Below, piece after piece: positions 26,465 to 37,890 of a DNA stretch of 64,000 nt (positions are counted from its first letter, which is position 1; every line of letters starts with the position of its first letter). This DNA is from Brevundimonas sp. LM2 (GTDB taxonomy: Bacteria > Pseudomonadota > Alphaproteobacteria > Caulobacterales > Caulobacteraceae). The notes under the pieces were generated by a model. That model saw nothing but the letters and a program-made list of their open reading frames with translations, did no database searches and had not been told where the DNA came from. Where the stretch lies: contig NZ_CP019508.1 of NCBI RefSeq assembly GCF_002002865.1, forward strand, positions 2,708,501-2,772,500. The letters are read 5' to 3'. The translations under genes were made by a program, and so were the position numbers.

Positions 26465-27391
26465 CTAGCCGACGCGGGCCAGTTCCGGCTCCAGCACGAT
26501 TTCGCGCCAGGCGTGGGGGGCGGCCAGCAGGGCGCGCACCAGGGCGTTGTTGACCGCGTGACCGGCCTTGTAGCCTTCGTACCGGCCCAGCAGCGGGGCC
26601 CCCAGGACATACAGGTCGCCGATGGCGTCCAGCGCTTTATGGCGCACGAATTCGCGTTCCATCCGCAGGCCGCCGGGGTTCAGGATGTCGTCGCCGTCGA
26701 TCACGACCGCGTTGTCCAGACTGCCGCCCCGGGCCAGGCCCGCCTGGCGCAGGGCCTCGACCTCATGGGCGAAGCCGAAGGTGCGGGCGGACATGATCTC
26801 GTCGCGGAAGGTCTGTTCGTCGACCACGAAATCGATCACCTGATTGCCGACGACGGGCGAGCTGAAGTCGATCTCGAACCGCATCTCGTAGCGGTCGCAG
26901 GGGTACAGGGCGGCGTGCTTGTCGCCCTCGGTGACGTGGATCGGCTCCAGGATCTCGATGTAGCGGACGGGGGCTTCCTGACGCCGGAAGCCGGCCCGGT
27001 CCAGCAGCCGGACGAACGGCAGGGCCGACCCGTCCAGGATCGGCAGTTCGGGCCCGTCGACCTCGACCACGACGTTGGAGATGCCGAGGGCGCAGAAGGC
27101 GGCCATCAGGTGCTCGATCGTCGACAGGCGCACGCCCGCCGCGTTCTCGATCATGGTGTTCAGCCGCGCATCGACCACGGCCTCGCCCGAGACGACAATT
27201 CGGTTGTCGCGGTCGGTGACGTCGGTGCGCACGAAGACGATGCCCGTCCCGGTCGGGGCCGGACGGATGGCCAGCCGCACCCGCTGGCCCGTGTGCACGC
27301 CCACGCCGGCACAGATCGCCGGGGCGACCAGGGTCCGTTCGCGATGATCGTGGCGTGGGGGCAAGAAAGACCTCGAGGGAGACCCGCGCAT
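26465..27391 (-). CDS. lpxC: UDP-3-O-acyl-N-acetylglucosamine deacetylase
   Basis: Committed step of lipid A synthesis. The zinc ligands are His in STIEHLMAAFCALG, and His and Asp in FVRHKALDAIGDLY. The catalytic base region is KAGHAVNNALV, and HTGQRVRLAIRP is the N-terminal landmark. 308 aa from the ATG at 27391; an ATG at 27442 or 27484 would prepend basic, unalignable residues, and none has a good ribosome site, so the start is uncertain. Downstream of ftsZ on the same strand, a neighbourhood shared by many proteobacteria. Confidence 0.95.
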   Translation of the reverse strand: MRGSPSRSFLPPRHDHRERTLVAPAICAGVGVHTGQRVRLAIRPAPTGTGIVFVRTDVTDRDNRIVVSGEAVVDARLNTMIENAAGVRLSTIEHLMAAFCALGISNVVVEVDGPELPILDGSALPFVRLLDRAGFRRQEAPVRYIEILEPIHVTEGDKHAALYPCDRYEMRFEIDFSSPVVGNQVIDFVVDEQTFRDEIMSARTFGFAHEVEALRQAGLARGGSLDNAVVIDGDDILNPGGLRMEREFVRHKALDAIGDLYVLGAPLLGRYEGYKAGHAVNNALVRALLAAPHAWREIVLEPELARVG

Positions 27392-27485
27392 CGATCGCGC
27401 AGGCCGGGACGATGCCGTCCTAGCGAACCCTTCGGAAACCATAAACCAAAGTCGGGTTTCGGATTGTTTCGGTCGCGGAGGCAAA

Positions 27486-27600
27486 GGCAGTAGGCAGTAG
27501 GCAGTAGGCAGGCAGTGCGGGCCCAGGCGTCATGGCACCACGAAAAAGGGGCGACCTTGAAGGCCGCCCCCTGTCTACTACCGACTGCCTACTGCCTAGG
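27486..27600. repeat. GGCAGTA heptamer repeats facing an inverted copy across the ftsZ terminator
   Basis: At 27486-27517 GGCAGTA is repeated three times and followed by GGCAGGCAGTG. At 27585-27600 the reverse complement GACTGCCTACTGCC occurs. Between them is the ftsZ terminator. The arms could fold into a long outer stem around the terminator. Such a short tandem array is prone to copy-number change. Confidence 0.75.
27543..27570 (-). terminator. Intrinsic terminator downstream of ftsZ
   Basis: On the minus strand GGGGCGGCCTTC pairs with GAAGG-CGCCCC-like bases (imperfect stem, short loop) followed by TTTTT. It lies 32-59 bases past the ftsZ stop, so ftsZ transcripts probably end here and lpxC may need its own promoter in the remaining gap. 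Confidence 0.75.
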
Positions 27601-27601
27601 C

Positions 27602-29164
27602 TTAGTTCGCCAGCCGGCGAAGAAACGAAGGGATTTCCAGATCATCCTCCGCCGCGTTGGCTTCGGGCGCCGGCTGGGCCGTGGCGCGCATCTGGGGCTG
27701 GCCGCGCGTCGTGGTCGGCTGGACCGGGGCGTAGGCGGTCTGGGCGCGTGGCTTCTTGCCGAACAGGCTCCAGCCCGACTTGCGATGGTCGCGGTCGTCA
27801 TAGGCCGGCTCGTCGTATTCGCGGGGGGCCTGGGGAGCGGCGTCCATATAGAGGTCGCCCTGGTCCTGGGCGACGGGACGCGCCGGCGCGGCTTCGAACT
27901 CCTCGACCCAGGGATCGATGATCGGAGCCAGGGTCCGCTCTTCGGCCACGTGAATGACGGGTTCCGGGGCCCGAGCGACCGGCTGTGTGGCGGCGGCCTG
28001 ATAGGTCGGCGTCTGGAAGCTCGGCACCACCGGGGCGGGCTCGGGCGCGCGATAGGCCTCCGCGCGGGGGGCTTCGCGCGAAACGGTCTCGCGATAGGTG
28101 GGCTCGGGCGCGCGCGACGCCGGCGCGGGGGGCGCGTTCCGGCGCGGGTCGTGCAGCGGGGACTGGGCGGGGGCGACCGGCTCGATGCGGGCGGCCCCGA
28201 CCTCGTCCATGCCGGTGGCCACGACCGAGACGCGGATCTTGCCGTCCAGGGCGGGGTCGAAGGCGGCCCCGAAGATGATGTTGGCGTCGCCGTCGACCTC
28301 GGCCGAGATGGCGTTGGCCGCCTCGTCGACTTCCAGCAGGGTCATGTCCAGACCGCCGGTGATGTTGACCAGCACGGCCTTGGCGCCCTTCAGGCTGGTC
28401 TCGTCCAGCAGGGGGTTGGCGATGGCGTTCTGGGCCGCCAGCAGGGCGCGGTCGTCGCCCGAGGCCTCGCCCGTGCCCATCATCGCCTTGCCCATCTCGG
28501 ACATGACGGCGCGGACGTCGGCGAAGTCGAGGTTGATCAGGCCTGGCAGGATCATCAGGTCGGTGATCGAGCGGACGCCCGAGTGCAGGACCTGGTCGGC
28601 CATGCCGAAGGCGTCGGCGAAGGTGGTGCGCTCGTTGGCGACGCGGAACAGGTTCTGGTTCGGGATGACGATCAGGGTGTCGACGTAGCGCTGCAGCTCG
28701 GCGATGCCCGCATCGGCCAGGCGCATGCGGTGACGGCCCTCGAAGGTGAAGGGCTTGGTCACGACGCCGACGGTCAGGATGCCGCGATCGCGCGCGCATT
28801 TGGCGATGATCGGCGCGGCGCCGGTGCCGGTGCCGCCACCCATGCCTGCGGTGATGAAGACCATGTGCGCGCCTTCCAGGTGCGCATGGATCTCGTCGGC
28901 GCTCTCCTCGGCGGCGTTCATGCCGACCTCGGGGTGGGCTCCGGCGCCCAGGCCCTGGGTGATCGTCTCGCCCAGCTGGATGCGGCGGTCGGTCTTGGCG
29001 AACGACAGGTGCTGGGCGTCGGTGTTGGCGACGACGAACTCGACCCCTTCGAGGCCGGCGTCGATCATGTTGTTAACCGCGTTGCCGCCCGCGCCTCCGA
29101 CGCCGAACACGACGATCCGGGGCTTCAGTTCCGTGGCCGAGGGCCGCACAAGCGAGAGAGACAT
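27602..29164 (-). CDS. ftsZ: Cell division GTPase FtsZ
   Basis: Tubulin homologue that forms the Z ring. 520 aa: GTP-binding loops [15 protein letters not shown] (about 20-34), the tubulin signature [12 protein letters not shown] (about 105-117) and the T7 loop [14 protein letters not shown] long Ala/Pro/Arg-rich linker runs from about 320 to 505, as in Caulobacterales, and the C-terminal peptide [10 protein letters not shown] binds FtsA and other partners. It is followed by its own terminator. The 211-base upstream gap contains a GANTC methylation site, which suggests cell-cycle control by CcrM/GcrA as known in Caulobacter. Confidence 0.98.
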   Translation of the reverse strand: MSLSLVRPSATELKPRIVVFGVGGAGGNAVNNMIDAGLEGVEFVVANTDAQHLSFAKTDRRIQLGETITQGLGAGAHPEVGMNAAEESADEIHAHLEGAHMVFITAGMGGGTGTGAAPIIAKCARDRGILTVGVVTKPFTFEGRHRMRLADAGIAELQRYVDTLIVIPNQNLFRVANERTTFADAFGMADQVLHSGVRSITDLMILPGLINLDFADVRAVMSEMGKAMMGTGEASGDDRALLAAQNAIANPLLDETSLKGAKAVLVNITGGLDMTLLEVDEAANAISAEVDGDANIIFGAAFDPALDGKIRVSVVATGMDEVGAARIEPVAPAQSPLHDPRRNAPPAPASRAPEPTYRETVSREAPRAEAYRAPEPAPVVPSFQTPTYQAAATQPVARAPEPVIHVAEERTLAPIIDPWVEEFEAAPARPVAQDQGDLYMDAAPQAPREYDEPAYDDRDHRKSGWSLFGKKPRAQTAYAPVQPTTTRGQPQMRATAQPAPEANAAEDDLEIPSFLRRLAN

Positions 29165-29375
29165 GTAATTTCCGACCTTCTTCCGACCCTGCTCTTAAGT
29201 CTCCAGCGCGAAGTCCCCGCAGATCCGCATTGGTTATGAGCGCGTTAAGGATCACCCAACGCTCTTAAGAGAAGGTTACCGGATAGCGTGAGTCGGAACG
29301 CAGCCAACCGCTTTCCGACAGCGTAGCCGCAGAAATACTTAGTGGGGCGAGGACGGAGCGCGGATCCGCGAGCGG
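29165..29375 (-). promoter_or_regulatory. Upstream region of ftsZ with a GANTC site
   Basis: This 211-base gap between ftsA and ftsZ has no gene. GAGTC at 29290-29294 is a CcrM recognition site (GANTC), and several TTAAG half-sites (near 29196, 29244, 29265) are present without the exact TTAA-N7-TTAA spacing of CtrA boxes. In Caulobacter ftsZ is known to respond to CtrA, DnaA and CcrM/GcrA; the role here is inference. Confidence 0.5.
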
Positions 29376-30716
29376 TTAGAGGTTGTCCCTCAACCATCCG
29401 GCCGCCCGGCCGATCAGATTGCCCTGATGCACCTTCGGCGCATCCGCCGCCGTCACCTGCCGCGACATCAGCTTCCTGGCCGAGACCGCCTCTCGGGGGC
29501 CATAGGCCGCGCGCAGTAGGACCCCGGCCGCCGAGCAGAAGGCGGGTCCCGAAGCCGCGTCGGCCAGGTGGGGGGCGCGCTGCGGCCGGCCCAGGCGCAC
29601 CGGCCGGTCGAACACGCGCACGGCCAGTTCGCGCACGCCGTTCAGCTGGCTGGCCCCGCCCGTCAGGACCAGGCCGGTGCCCGGCTCCAGCCCAACGCCG
29701 GCGGCCCGCAGTCGATCGCGCAGCAGTTCCAGCGTCTCCTCGACCCGGGGGGCGATGACGGTCTTCAACATGGCGCGGGGGACGATCACGGGCCCGGCCG
29801 AGGCGTCCTCGCCGCGCGGCGGGGCCTCCAGCATCTCGCGGTCCTCATGGGCCCCGGCCATGGCCGAGCCGTGCAGGGTCTTCAGCCGCTCGGCCCCGAT
29901 CTTGGACGTCGACAGGCCGCGCGCGATGTCGGCCGTGACGTGGTCGCCGCCGACGTTCAGCGACTCGATATGCAGCAACGACCGCCCGCCCCACACGGCG
30001 GCGCTGGTCGAGCCCCCGCCCATGTCGATACAGACGCAGCCCAGGTCCATCTCGTCTTCTTCCAGCGCCGCCAGGGACGACACCACCGGGGCCGCCGCCA
30101 CGCCCTGCAGGTCCAGGTGCGCCAGCTCCAGACAGTGGCTCAACGAACCGAACGCCCCCTCGGACATCGACACGACCAGCAGGTCCAGGCCCAGCGACCC
30201 ACCCCGCATGGAGCGCGGATCGTGCACGCCCTTGGCCCCATCCACCGACCAGGCGATGGGCAGGACATGGATGGGTCGCCGGTTCGGCAGCCGGATCTGG
30301 GCCAGGGCCATGCCGATGGCGCGGGCCAGGTCGGCGTCGCCGACGGGATTGGCTCCCAGTGAGACCCGGGCCTGGACCCGGTGGCTGGCCATCTGGCCGA
30401 TGGCGGTGGTGACGATGACGCCGGACACGGGGGCCCCCGCCGTGCGCTCGGCGCGCTCGACCGCATGGCCGATGGCCTGGGCCGCCTCGTCCATATTGAC
30501 GATGGAGCCGCCGCGGATGCCCTTGGACTGGACGTGGCTGGCCCCGGCCACGCGAATGGTGCGGTCGGCGTGTCGCACGCCGTCCGGCTTCATGATGAAA
30601 CAGGCGACCTTCGACTGGCCCAGGTCCAGGGCGGCCACGACCGGCGCGCGCGTCGCCGCGCGTCCGGCCTCGCCCCGCCCGGTGTCCGTGGAGGTGTCCC
30701 CCTTCTTGATCGCCAT
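29376..30716 (-). CDS. ftsA: Cell division protein FtsA
   Basis: This 446-aa actin-like ATPase tethers FtsZ to the membrane. The phosphate loop is APVVAALDLGQSKVACF (about 25-41), with IDMGGGSTSAAVW (about 233), GAERLKTLHGSAM and LTGGASQLNGVRELA as further actin-fold motifs. The C-terminus GRAAGWLRDNL is the amphipathic membrane-targeting helix. The N-terminal about 24 residues are extra compared with Escherichia coli. It follows ftsQ after 32 bases. Confidence 0.97.
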   Translation of the reverse strand: MAIKKGDTSTDTGRGEAGRAATRAPVVAALDLGQSKVACFIMKPDGVRHADRTIRVAGASHVQSKGIRGGSIVNMDEAAQAIGHAVERAERTAGAPVSGVIVTTAIGQMASHRVQARVSLGANPVGDADLARAIGMALAQIRLPNRRPIHVLPIAWSVDGAKGVHDPRSMRGGSLGLDLLVVSMSEGAFGSLSHCLELAHLDLQGVAAAPVVSSLAALEEDEMDLGCVCIDMGGGSTSAAVWGGRSLLHIESLNVGGDHVTADIARGLSTSKIGAERLKTLHGSAMAGAHEDREMLEAPPRGEDASAGPVIVPRAMLKTVIAPRVEETLELLRDRLRAAGVGLEPGTGLVLTGGASQLNGVRELAVRVFDRPVRLGRPQRAPHLADAASGPAFCSAAGVLLRAAYGPREAVSARKLMSRQVTAADAPKVHQGNLIGRAAGWLRDNL

Positions 30717-30748
30717 ACGCTCGCCGCTTCCCTACTCAGACTGTCGTG

Positions 30749-31630
30749 TCAGGTGCCGGGCCGCACCGCGACCTGGCCCTCCGTGCGCAGGTCGATGCGC
30801 GTGAAACCCAGTTCCAGCAGCCGCTTGCGCTGGTCCAGCGCGTCCAGCTGGATCAGGGCGGCTTCCTGCTGGGTCGCCGGCAGCTGGATCAGGCTGCCGT
30901 CCTTCAGCCGCAGGTCCCAGCGTCGCTCGTCGACGCGCACCAGGGCGTCGATCCGGCTCATCAGGCGCGGCCGCTCGGCCAGCAGCGGCAGGATGGCCGC
31001 CGCCGCCGTATCGGCCCCCGCGCCCACGACCAGAGGCAGGCCGGGATAACGGCCCGCGTCCGCCCCGGGGATCGCCTTGCCGTCGCCGTCGATGACGAAG
31101 ACCTGTCCCTTCGTCTGCCACACGGCCAGGCGGTCATGCTCGACCACGTCGACGATCAGGGTATCGGGCAGCAGACGGACGACCCGCGCCGACTTGACCC
31201 AGCCGACCTGTTCGACATTGGCCCGCAGCGCGTCGAGATCCAGCGATGTGATCGGCTGGCCCGCCTGGACCGCCAGCGCCCGCTGGATTGCCGGCGTCGC
31301 CTCGGCCGAGGCCCCGCTGATGTGCACGCGGTCGAGGGTCAGCCCCATGGCGGTGGTCAGGCCGTCCATGCCCCGGCCGAACGACTGGCCGATCCGCTCG
31401 GCCCGTGCCCCGGTGGCCAGCACCAGGGCCAGCACCGCGACGCCGGCGCAGATCGAGATCACCACGGCGCGCGGCGTCAGGTCCAGACGGCCCAGGGCCG
31501 CGACCTTGCCCGGCACGCCGCCGACATTGCGCGCGGGGGCGCGGCCCCGCCCCTGCCCCTTGGGACCCGCGTTGCGTTTGGGAGCCGACGCGACATTCGC
31601 GCGCCGACCGCCGCGAACTACCGCGGGCAT
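30749..31630 (-). CDS. ftsQ: Cell division protein FtsQ
   Basis: Bitopic divisome protein of 293 aa. A basic, Gly/Arg/Pro-rich cytoplasmic tail (about 1-50) leads to one membrane helix ([17 protein letters not shown]). The POTRA domain follows with [18 protein letters not shown] and [19 protein letters not shown], and the beta domain has [15 protein letters not shown] and [19 protein letters not shown]. The ATG at 31630 has GGAGG upstream at good spacing; the ATG at 31651 lies before that site and is rejected. It overlaps ddl by 13 bases. Confidence 0.95.
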   Translation of the reverse strand: MPAVVRGGRRANVASAPKRNAGPKGQGRGRAPARNVGGVPGKVAALGRLDLTPRAVVISICAGVAVLALVLATGARAERIGQSFGRGMDGLTTAMGLTLDRVHISGASAEATPAIQRALAVQAGQPITSLDLDALRANVEQVGWVKSARVVRLLPDTLIVDVVEHDRLAVWQTKGQVFVIDGDGKAIPGADAGRYPGLPLVVGAGADTAAAAILPLLAERPRLMSRIDALVRVDERRWDLRLKDGSLIQLPATQQEAALIQLDALDQRKRLLELGFTRIDLRTEGQVAVRPGT

Positions 31631-32553
31631 GAGGCGTCCTCCACCATCCACCGGACCAGATCCCGGTACGACATCCCGACGTAGGCGGCCTGCTCGGGGA
31701 CGAGCGAGGTCGGCGTCATGCCGGGTTGCGTATTCACCTCCAGCAAGACGAGAACGTCCTTAACATCGTCATAACGAAAGTCCGATCGCGACACCCCCCG
31801 GCACCCCAGGGCAGTGTGCGCCCGCTCGGATTCCCGCAGCGCCGCCTCGAAAACGGGGGCCGGCAGGTCGGCCGGTAACTTGTGGACGGATCCGCCCGGC
31901 GCGTATTTGGCTTCGTAGTCGTAGAAGCCCTTGACCGGGGTGATGTCGGTGACGGTCAGGGCGCGCGGCCCCGTCGGCTCGCCCAGCACGGTGACGCAAA
32001 GTTCCTTGCCGGCGATATAGGGCTCGACCATCACCTGCTCGCCGTAGGTCCAGGCCTCAGACCCCGGCTCCGGCCGCGGCGCCTCGCCCTCGCGCACCAG
32101 ATAGACCCCGACCGAAGAGCCCTCGGCGTTCGGCTTGATCACATAGGGCGGCGGGATCACGTGGCCTGCCGAGACCGCGCGCCGGTCGAACAGTCCTCCG
32201 CCCGGCACCGCGACGCCCGCGGCGTTCAGGACGGCCTTGGTCTTGTCCTTGTCCATGGTCAGGGCCGAGGTCAGGACGCCGGAGTGGGTATAGGGAATCT
32301 GCAGGGTCTCCAGGATGCCCTGGACGCAGCCGTCCTCGCCCCATTCGCCGTGCAGGGCGTTCAGCACGACATCGGGCCTCAACTCCGCCAGAACCTGGGC
32401 CAGGTCGCGTCCGGCGTCGATGGCGGTGACCCGGGCCACCTGCCCGTCCAGCGCCTTCGCGCACTCCCGCCCGGACGACAGGGACACCTCGCGCTCGGAG
32501 GACAGCCCGCCCATCAGGACGGCGACGTGCAGTTCTGACAGGGGTCGGGACAT
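31618..32553 (-). CDS. ddl: D-alanine--D-alanine ligase
   Basis: ATP-grasp enzyme of 311 aa making D-Ala-D-Ala for peptidoglycan. Motifs are [66 protein letters not shown] and [34 protein letters not shown] provides substrate-loop residues. The start is the ATG at 32553, preceded by GAAGG; 18 extra residues from 32607 overlap murB. It is in the murC-GFA-murB-ddl-ftsQ-ftsA run. Confidence 0.97.
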   Translation of the reverse strand: MSRPLSELHVAVLMGGLSSEREVSLSSGRECAKALDGQVARVTAIDAGRDLAQVLAELRPDVVLNALHGEWGEDGCVQGILETLQIPYTHSGVLTSALTMDKDKTKAVLNAAGVAVPGGGLFDRRAVSAGHVIPPPYVIKPNAEGSSVGVYLVREGEAPRPEPGSEAWTYGEQVMVEPYIAGKELCVTVLGEPTGPRALTVTDITPVKGFYDYEAKYAPGGSVHKLPADLPAPVFEAALRESERAHTALGCRGVSRSDFRYDDVKDVLVLLEVNTQPGMTPTSLVPEQAAYVGMSYRDLVRWMVEDASCPR

Positions 32554-32573
32554 GATGCCTTCGGGGCGGTGGA

Positions 32574-33491
32574 CTACAGGGGGCGGCCGATCCTCTTGAT
32601 CTCCCAATCAAGGTTTACGCCGAGTTTACTTTGTACCTCGGCGCGGACGGTTTCGCCCAGATCCTCGATATCGGCGGCGGTCGCCTCGCCCGGATTGATC
32701 ATGAAATTGGAATGCAGGTCGGAGAACATCGCCCCGCCGCCGGTGACCGCGTGCAGCCGCCCACGCCAGCCCGCCTCGTCGACCAGTTTCCATGACGAAT
32801 GGCCGGGCGGGTTCTTGAAGGTCGAGCCGCCGGTCTTCTCGCGGATCGGCTGGGTCGTCTCTCGCCGCGCGGTGATCTCGGCGATGCGGGCCGCGACGGC
32901 TTCGGGCGCATCGGGCGTGCCGCGATAGGTGGCCTCGATCCACAGGATGTCGGCCGGGGCTTCGGAATGGCGATAGGTGTAGCCGAAGTCGGCCAGAGCA
33001 TAGTCGACCCGCTCGCCCGCCCGCGTCAGCCCCCAGGCCGAGACCAGGACGTCCTTCGTCTCCGCCCCATAGCACCCGGCGTTCATGGTCAGGGCCCCGC
33101 CGATGGTGCCGGGGATACCCGCATAGAACTCCAGCCCCGCCAGTCCGGCCTTGGCCGAGGCCCGGGCCACCATGGCGTCCAGCGCGCCGGTGCCGGCCGT
33201 GATCGTCTGCCCCTCGCTCGTAATCCCGGCGAAGGCCCGCCCCGCCAGCCGGATCACAACGCCTTCGACCCCGCCGTCGCGGACGATGACGTTGGAGCCG
33301 ACCCCCAGCACCGTCACCGGCACGGCCGGGTCCAGCGTCTTCAGGAAGTCGGCGAGGTCGTCGGCGTCGGCGGGAATGAACAGCACGTCCGCAGCCCCGC
33401 CCACACGGAACCAGGTGAAGGGGGCCAGCGGTTCGTTGCGCAGCAGCTTGCCGCGCACGGATGGAAGGGTGTCACACCAGGCCCGGTTCAT
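32574..33491 (-). CDS. murB: UDP-N-acetylenolpyruvoylglucosamine reductase
   Basis: FAD enzyme of 305 aa that reduces UDP-GlcNAc-enolpyruvate to UDP-MurNAc. FAD site: [16 protein letters not shown] and [17 protein letters not shown]. Active site: [41 protein letters not shown] split over 230-250, and [16 protein letters not shown] with the catalytic Ser/Glu region. Type IIb-like, lacking the Escherichia coli Tyr loop. The ATG overlaps the stop of the GFA gene by four bases, and 20 bases separate it from ddl. Confidence 0.97.
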   Translation of the reverse strand: MNRAWCDTLPSVRGKLLRNEPLAPFTWFRVGGAADVLFIPADADDLADFLKTLDPAVPVTVLGVGSNVIVRDGGVEGVVIRLAGRAFAGITSEGQTITAGTGALDAMVARASAKAGLAGLEFYAGIPGTIGGALTMNAGCYGAETKDVLVSAWGLTRAGERVDYALADFGYTYRHSEAPADILWIEATYRGTPDAPEAVAARIAEITARRETTQPIREKTGGSTFKNPPGHSSWKLVDEAGWRGRLHAVTGGGAMFSDLHSNFMINPGEATAADIEDLGETVRAEVQSKLGVNLDWEIKRIGRPL

Positions 33492-33930
33492 CGATCAGGA
33501 TCCTGCCGCGGTTCAAAGTCAGGACGGTTGACGGGCGACTCGGGGCTCTCACCGGTCCGCTTTTCAGGCAGGCCATCGCCGAGCCGAAGCCAGGACAGTT
33601 TGGATTCCACGCCGAAGTGCGACTGGACAGGGGCCTGCTCCGGATCGTCCAGACTGCCGGTCGTGACCTCGATCGTCTCCTTGTGATCATAGTCGAAGGT
33701 CAGGGGCGTTCCGCAGGAGGGGCAGAAGCCGCGTTTCGACAGCGTCGAGCTGCGAAAATAGGTCGGTTCTCCCCGGGTCCAAGTGATCTGATCCTTGCGG
33801 ACCCCGGACAGCGCTGCGAACACGCCGCCAGTCGCCCGCCGGCACATTCGGCAATGGCAAAATTCCGTGTAGGGCGCGGCCGACAAGGAATAGCGCACCG
33901 CGCCGCACTGGCAGCCGCCCGTCAGCGGGG

Positions 33931-33934
<4 letters not shown>
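33488..33934 (-). CDS. GFA-family zinc protein inserted between murC and murB
   Basis: This 148-aa GFA/CENP-V-type protein has zinc-binding cysteines in [25 protein letters not shown] and [12 protein letters not shown]. The start is a GTG whose bases overlap the murC stop (GTGA), and the stop overlaps the murB ATG (ATGA), so it is fully coupled in the cell-wall operon. Named after a glutathione-dependent formaldehyde-activating enzyme, but most members have unknown activity. Its C-terminus from about residue 110 is charged. A gene of this family is not part of the standard mur/fts order. Confidence 0.85.
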
Positions 33935-36572
<2,638 letters not shown>

Positions 36573-36705
36573 GCGCCAGCGTACAGTTCAGCGCACGTAA
36601 GCGTCCGAAAACACAGCCAGAAATCGATCTTTCAAAGCGGAACCATTCGCCACGGCGAAGGTTGTGATCCTGCGCCCCTTCCGTTGAGGGCGAGGGAACA
36701 CCGTC

Positions 36706-37812
36706 ATGAAGATCGCTCAGGTTACGCCTCTGTATGAAGCTGTGCCGCCGAAGCTTTATGGCGGAACCGAGCGCGTCGTCGCCCACCTGACCGACGCCCT
36801 GGTCGAGCTCGGCCACGACGTCACCCTGTTCGCCTCGGCCGAGGCGCGGACCAAGGCCCGGCTGGTGCCGGTCCGCGATCAGGCGATCCGGCTGGATCCC
36901 GCGCCGTTCAAGTCCGACCTCGCCGCCCACATGTCGATGCTGTCCGAGGTCCTGCGCCGCGCCGACGATTTCGACGTGATCCATTTCCACACCGACATGA
37001 TCCACTTCCCGTTCTTCGAGCGGATGTCGGACAAGACGATCACGACCCTGCACGGCCGCCTCGACATGAAGGATCTGCCGGAGGTCTATGAGCGCTGGCC
37101 CCAGTTCGGCCTGGTTTCGATCTCCGACGACCAGCGCCGCCCGCTGGCCTTCGCCAACTGGAAGGCGACGGTCCACCACGGCATGCCCGCCGAACAGTAC
37201 AAGTTCGCGCCGAAATCCGAAGGCTATCTAGCCTTCCTCGGCCGCATCTCGCCCGAGAAACGGCCCGACCGCGCCATCGAGATCGCCACCAAACTGGGCA
37301 AGCAGCTGAAGATGGCGGCCAAGGTCGACGCCGCCGACCGGGTCTATTTCGAGACCAAGATCAAGCCGATGATCGAGGGCAACCCGCTCATCGAGTTCAT
37401 CGGCGAGATCGGCGACCATCAGAAGTCCGCCTTCCTGGGCGGAGCCGAGGCCCTGCTGTTCCCGATCGACTGGCCCGAGCCCTTCGGCCTGGTGATGATC
37501 GAGGCCATGGCCTGCGGCACGCCGGTCGTCGCCTTCAGATGCGGCTCGACCACCGAGGTGATCGAGGACGGGGCCACCGGCTTCCTGGTCGACACCATGG
37601 AACAGGCTATCGCCGCCGCCGACCGCGTCGGCCTGCTGGACCGCGAGGCGATCCGCGCCCGCTTCGAGCTGCGCTTCTCGGCCACGGCCATGGCGCGCCG
37701 CTATCTGGACGTCTACGGCGACCTGCTGGCCCACCGGCCCTATGCCGAGACGGTGCTCGACGACGTCGTCGTGCCGCTCCGCGAAGACCGGACCTTCGCC
37801 GCCCTCGCCTGA
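36706..37812 (+). CDS. GT4-family glycosyltransferase
   Basis: This 368-aa GT-B enzyme has the N-terminal start MKIAQVTPLYEAVPPKLYGG with the donor loop YGGTERVVAHLTDALVELGH and C-terminal FLGRISPEKRPDRAIEIA. The EX7E motif of GT4 enzymes is in EPFGLVMIEAMACGTPVVA, followed by STTEVIEDGATGFLV. A GAGGG ribosome site precedes the ATG. The acceptor is not readable. It is followed after 78 bases by a glycogen-debranching-type hydrolase, so a role in storage or envelope glucan metabolism is plausible. Confidence 0.9.
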   Translation: MKIAQVTPLYEAVPPKLYGGTERVVAHLTDALVELGHDVTLFASAEARTKARLVPVRDQAIRLDPAPFKSDLAAHMSMLSEVLRRADDFDVIHFHTDMIHFPFFERMSDKTITTLHGRLDMKDLPEVYERWPQFGLVSISDDQRRPLAFANWKATVHHGMPAEQYKFAPKSEGYLAFLGRISPEKRPDRAIEIATKLGKQLKMAAKVDAADRVYFETKIKPMIEGNPLIEFIGEIGDHQKSAFLGGAEALLFPIDWPEPFGLVMIEAMACGTPVVAFRCGSTTEVIEDGATGFLVDTMEQAIAAADRVGLLDREAIRARFELRFSATAMARRYLDVYGDLLAHRPYAETVLDDVVVPLREDRTFAALA

Positions 37813-37890
37813 AGGAAACGACGCGAGGGCCATTTTCCCTTCGCATTCGATCGCTAGACGGCGCTCGCGAACGGTGGGAAGCGAGGCTTC

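Noticed and set aside
27486..27517. CRISPR-like array
   Set aside because: Seven-base units without spacers; a simple tandem repeat.
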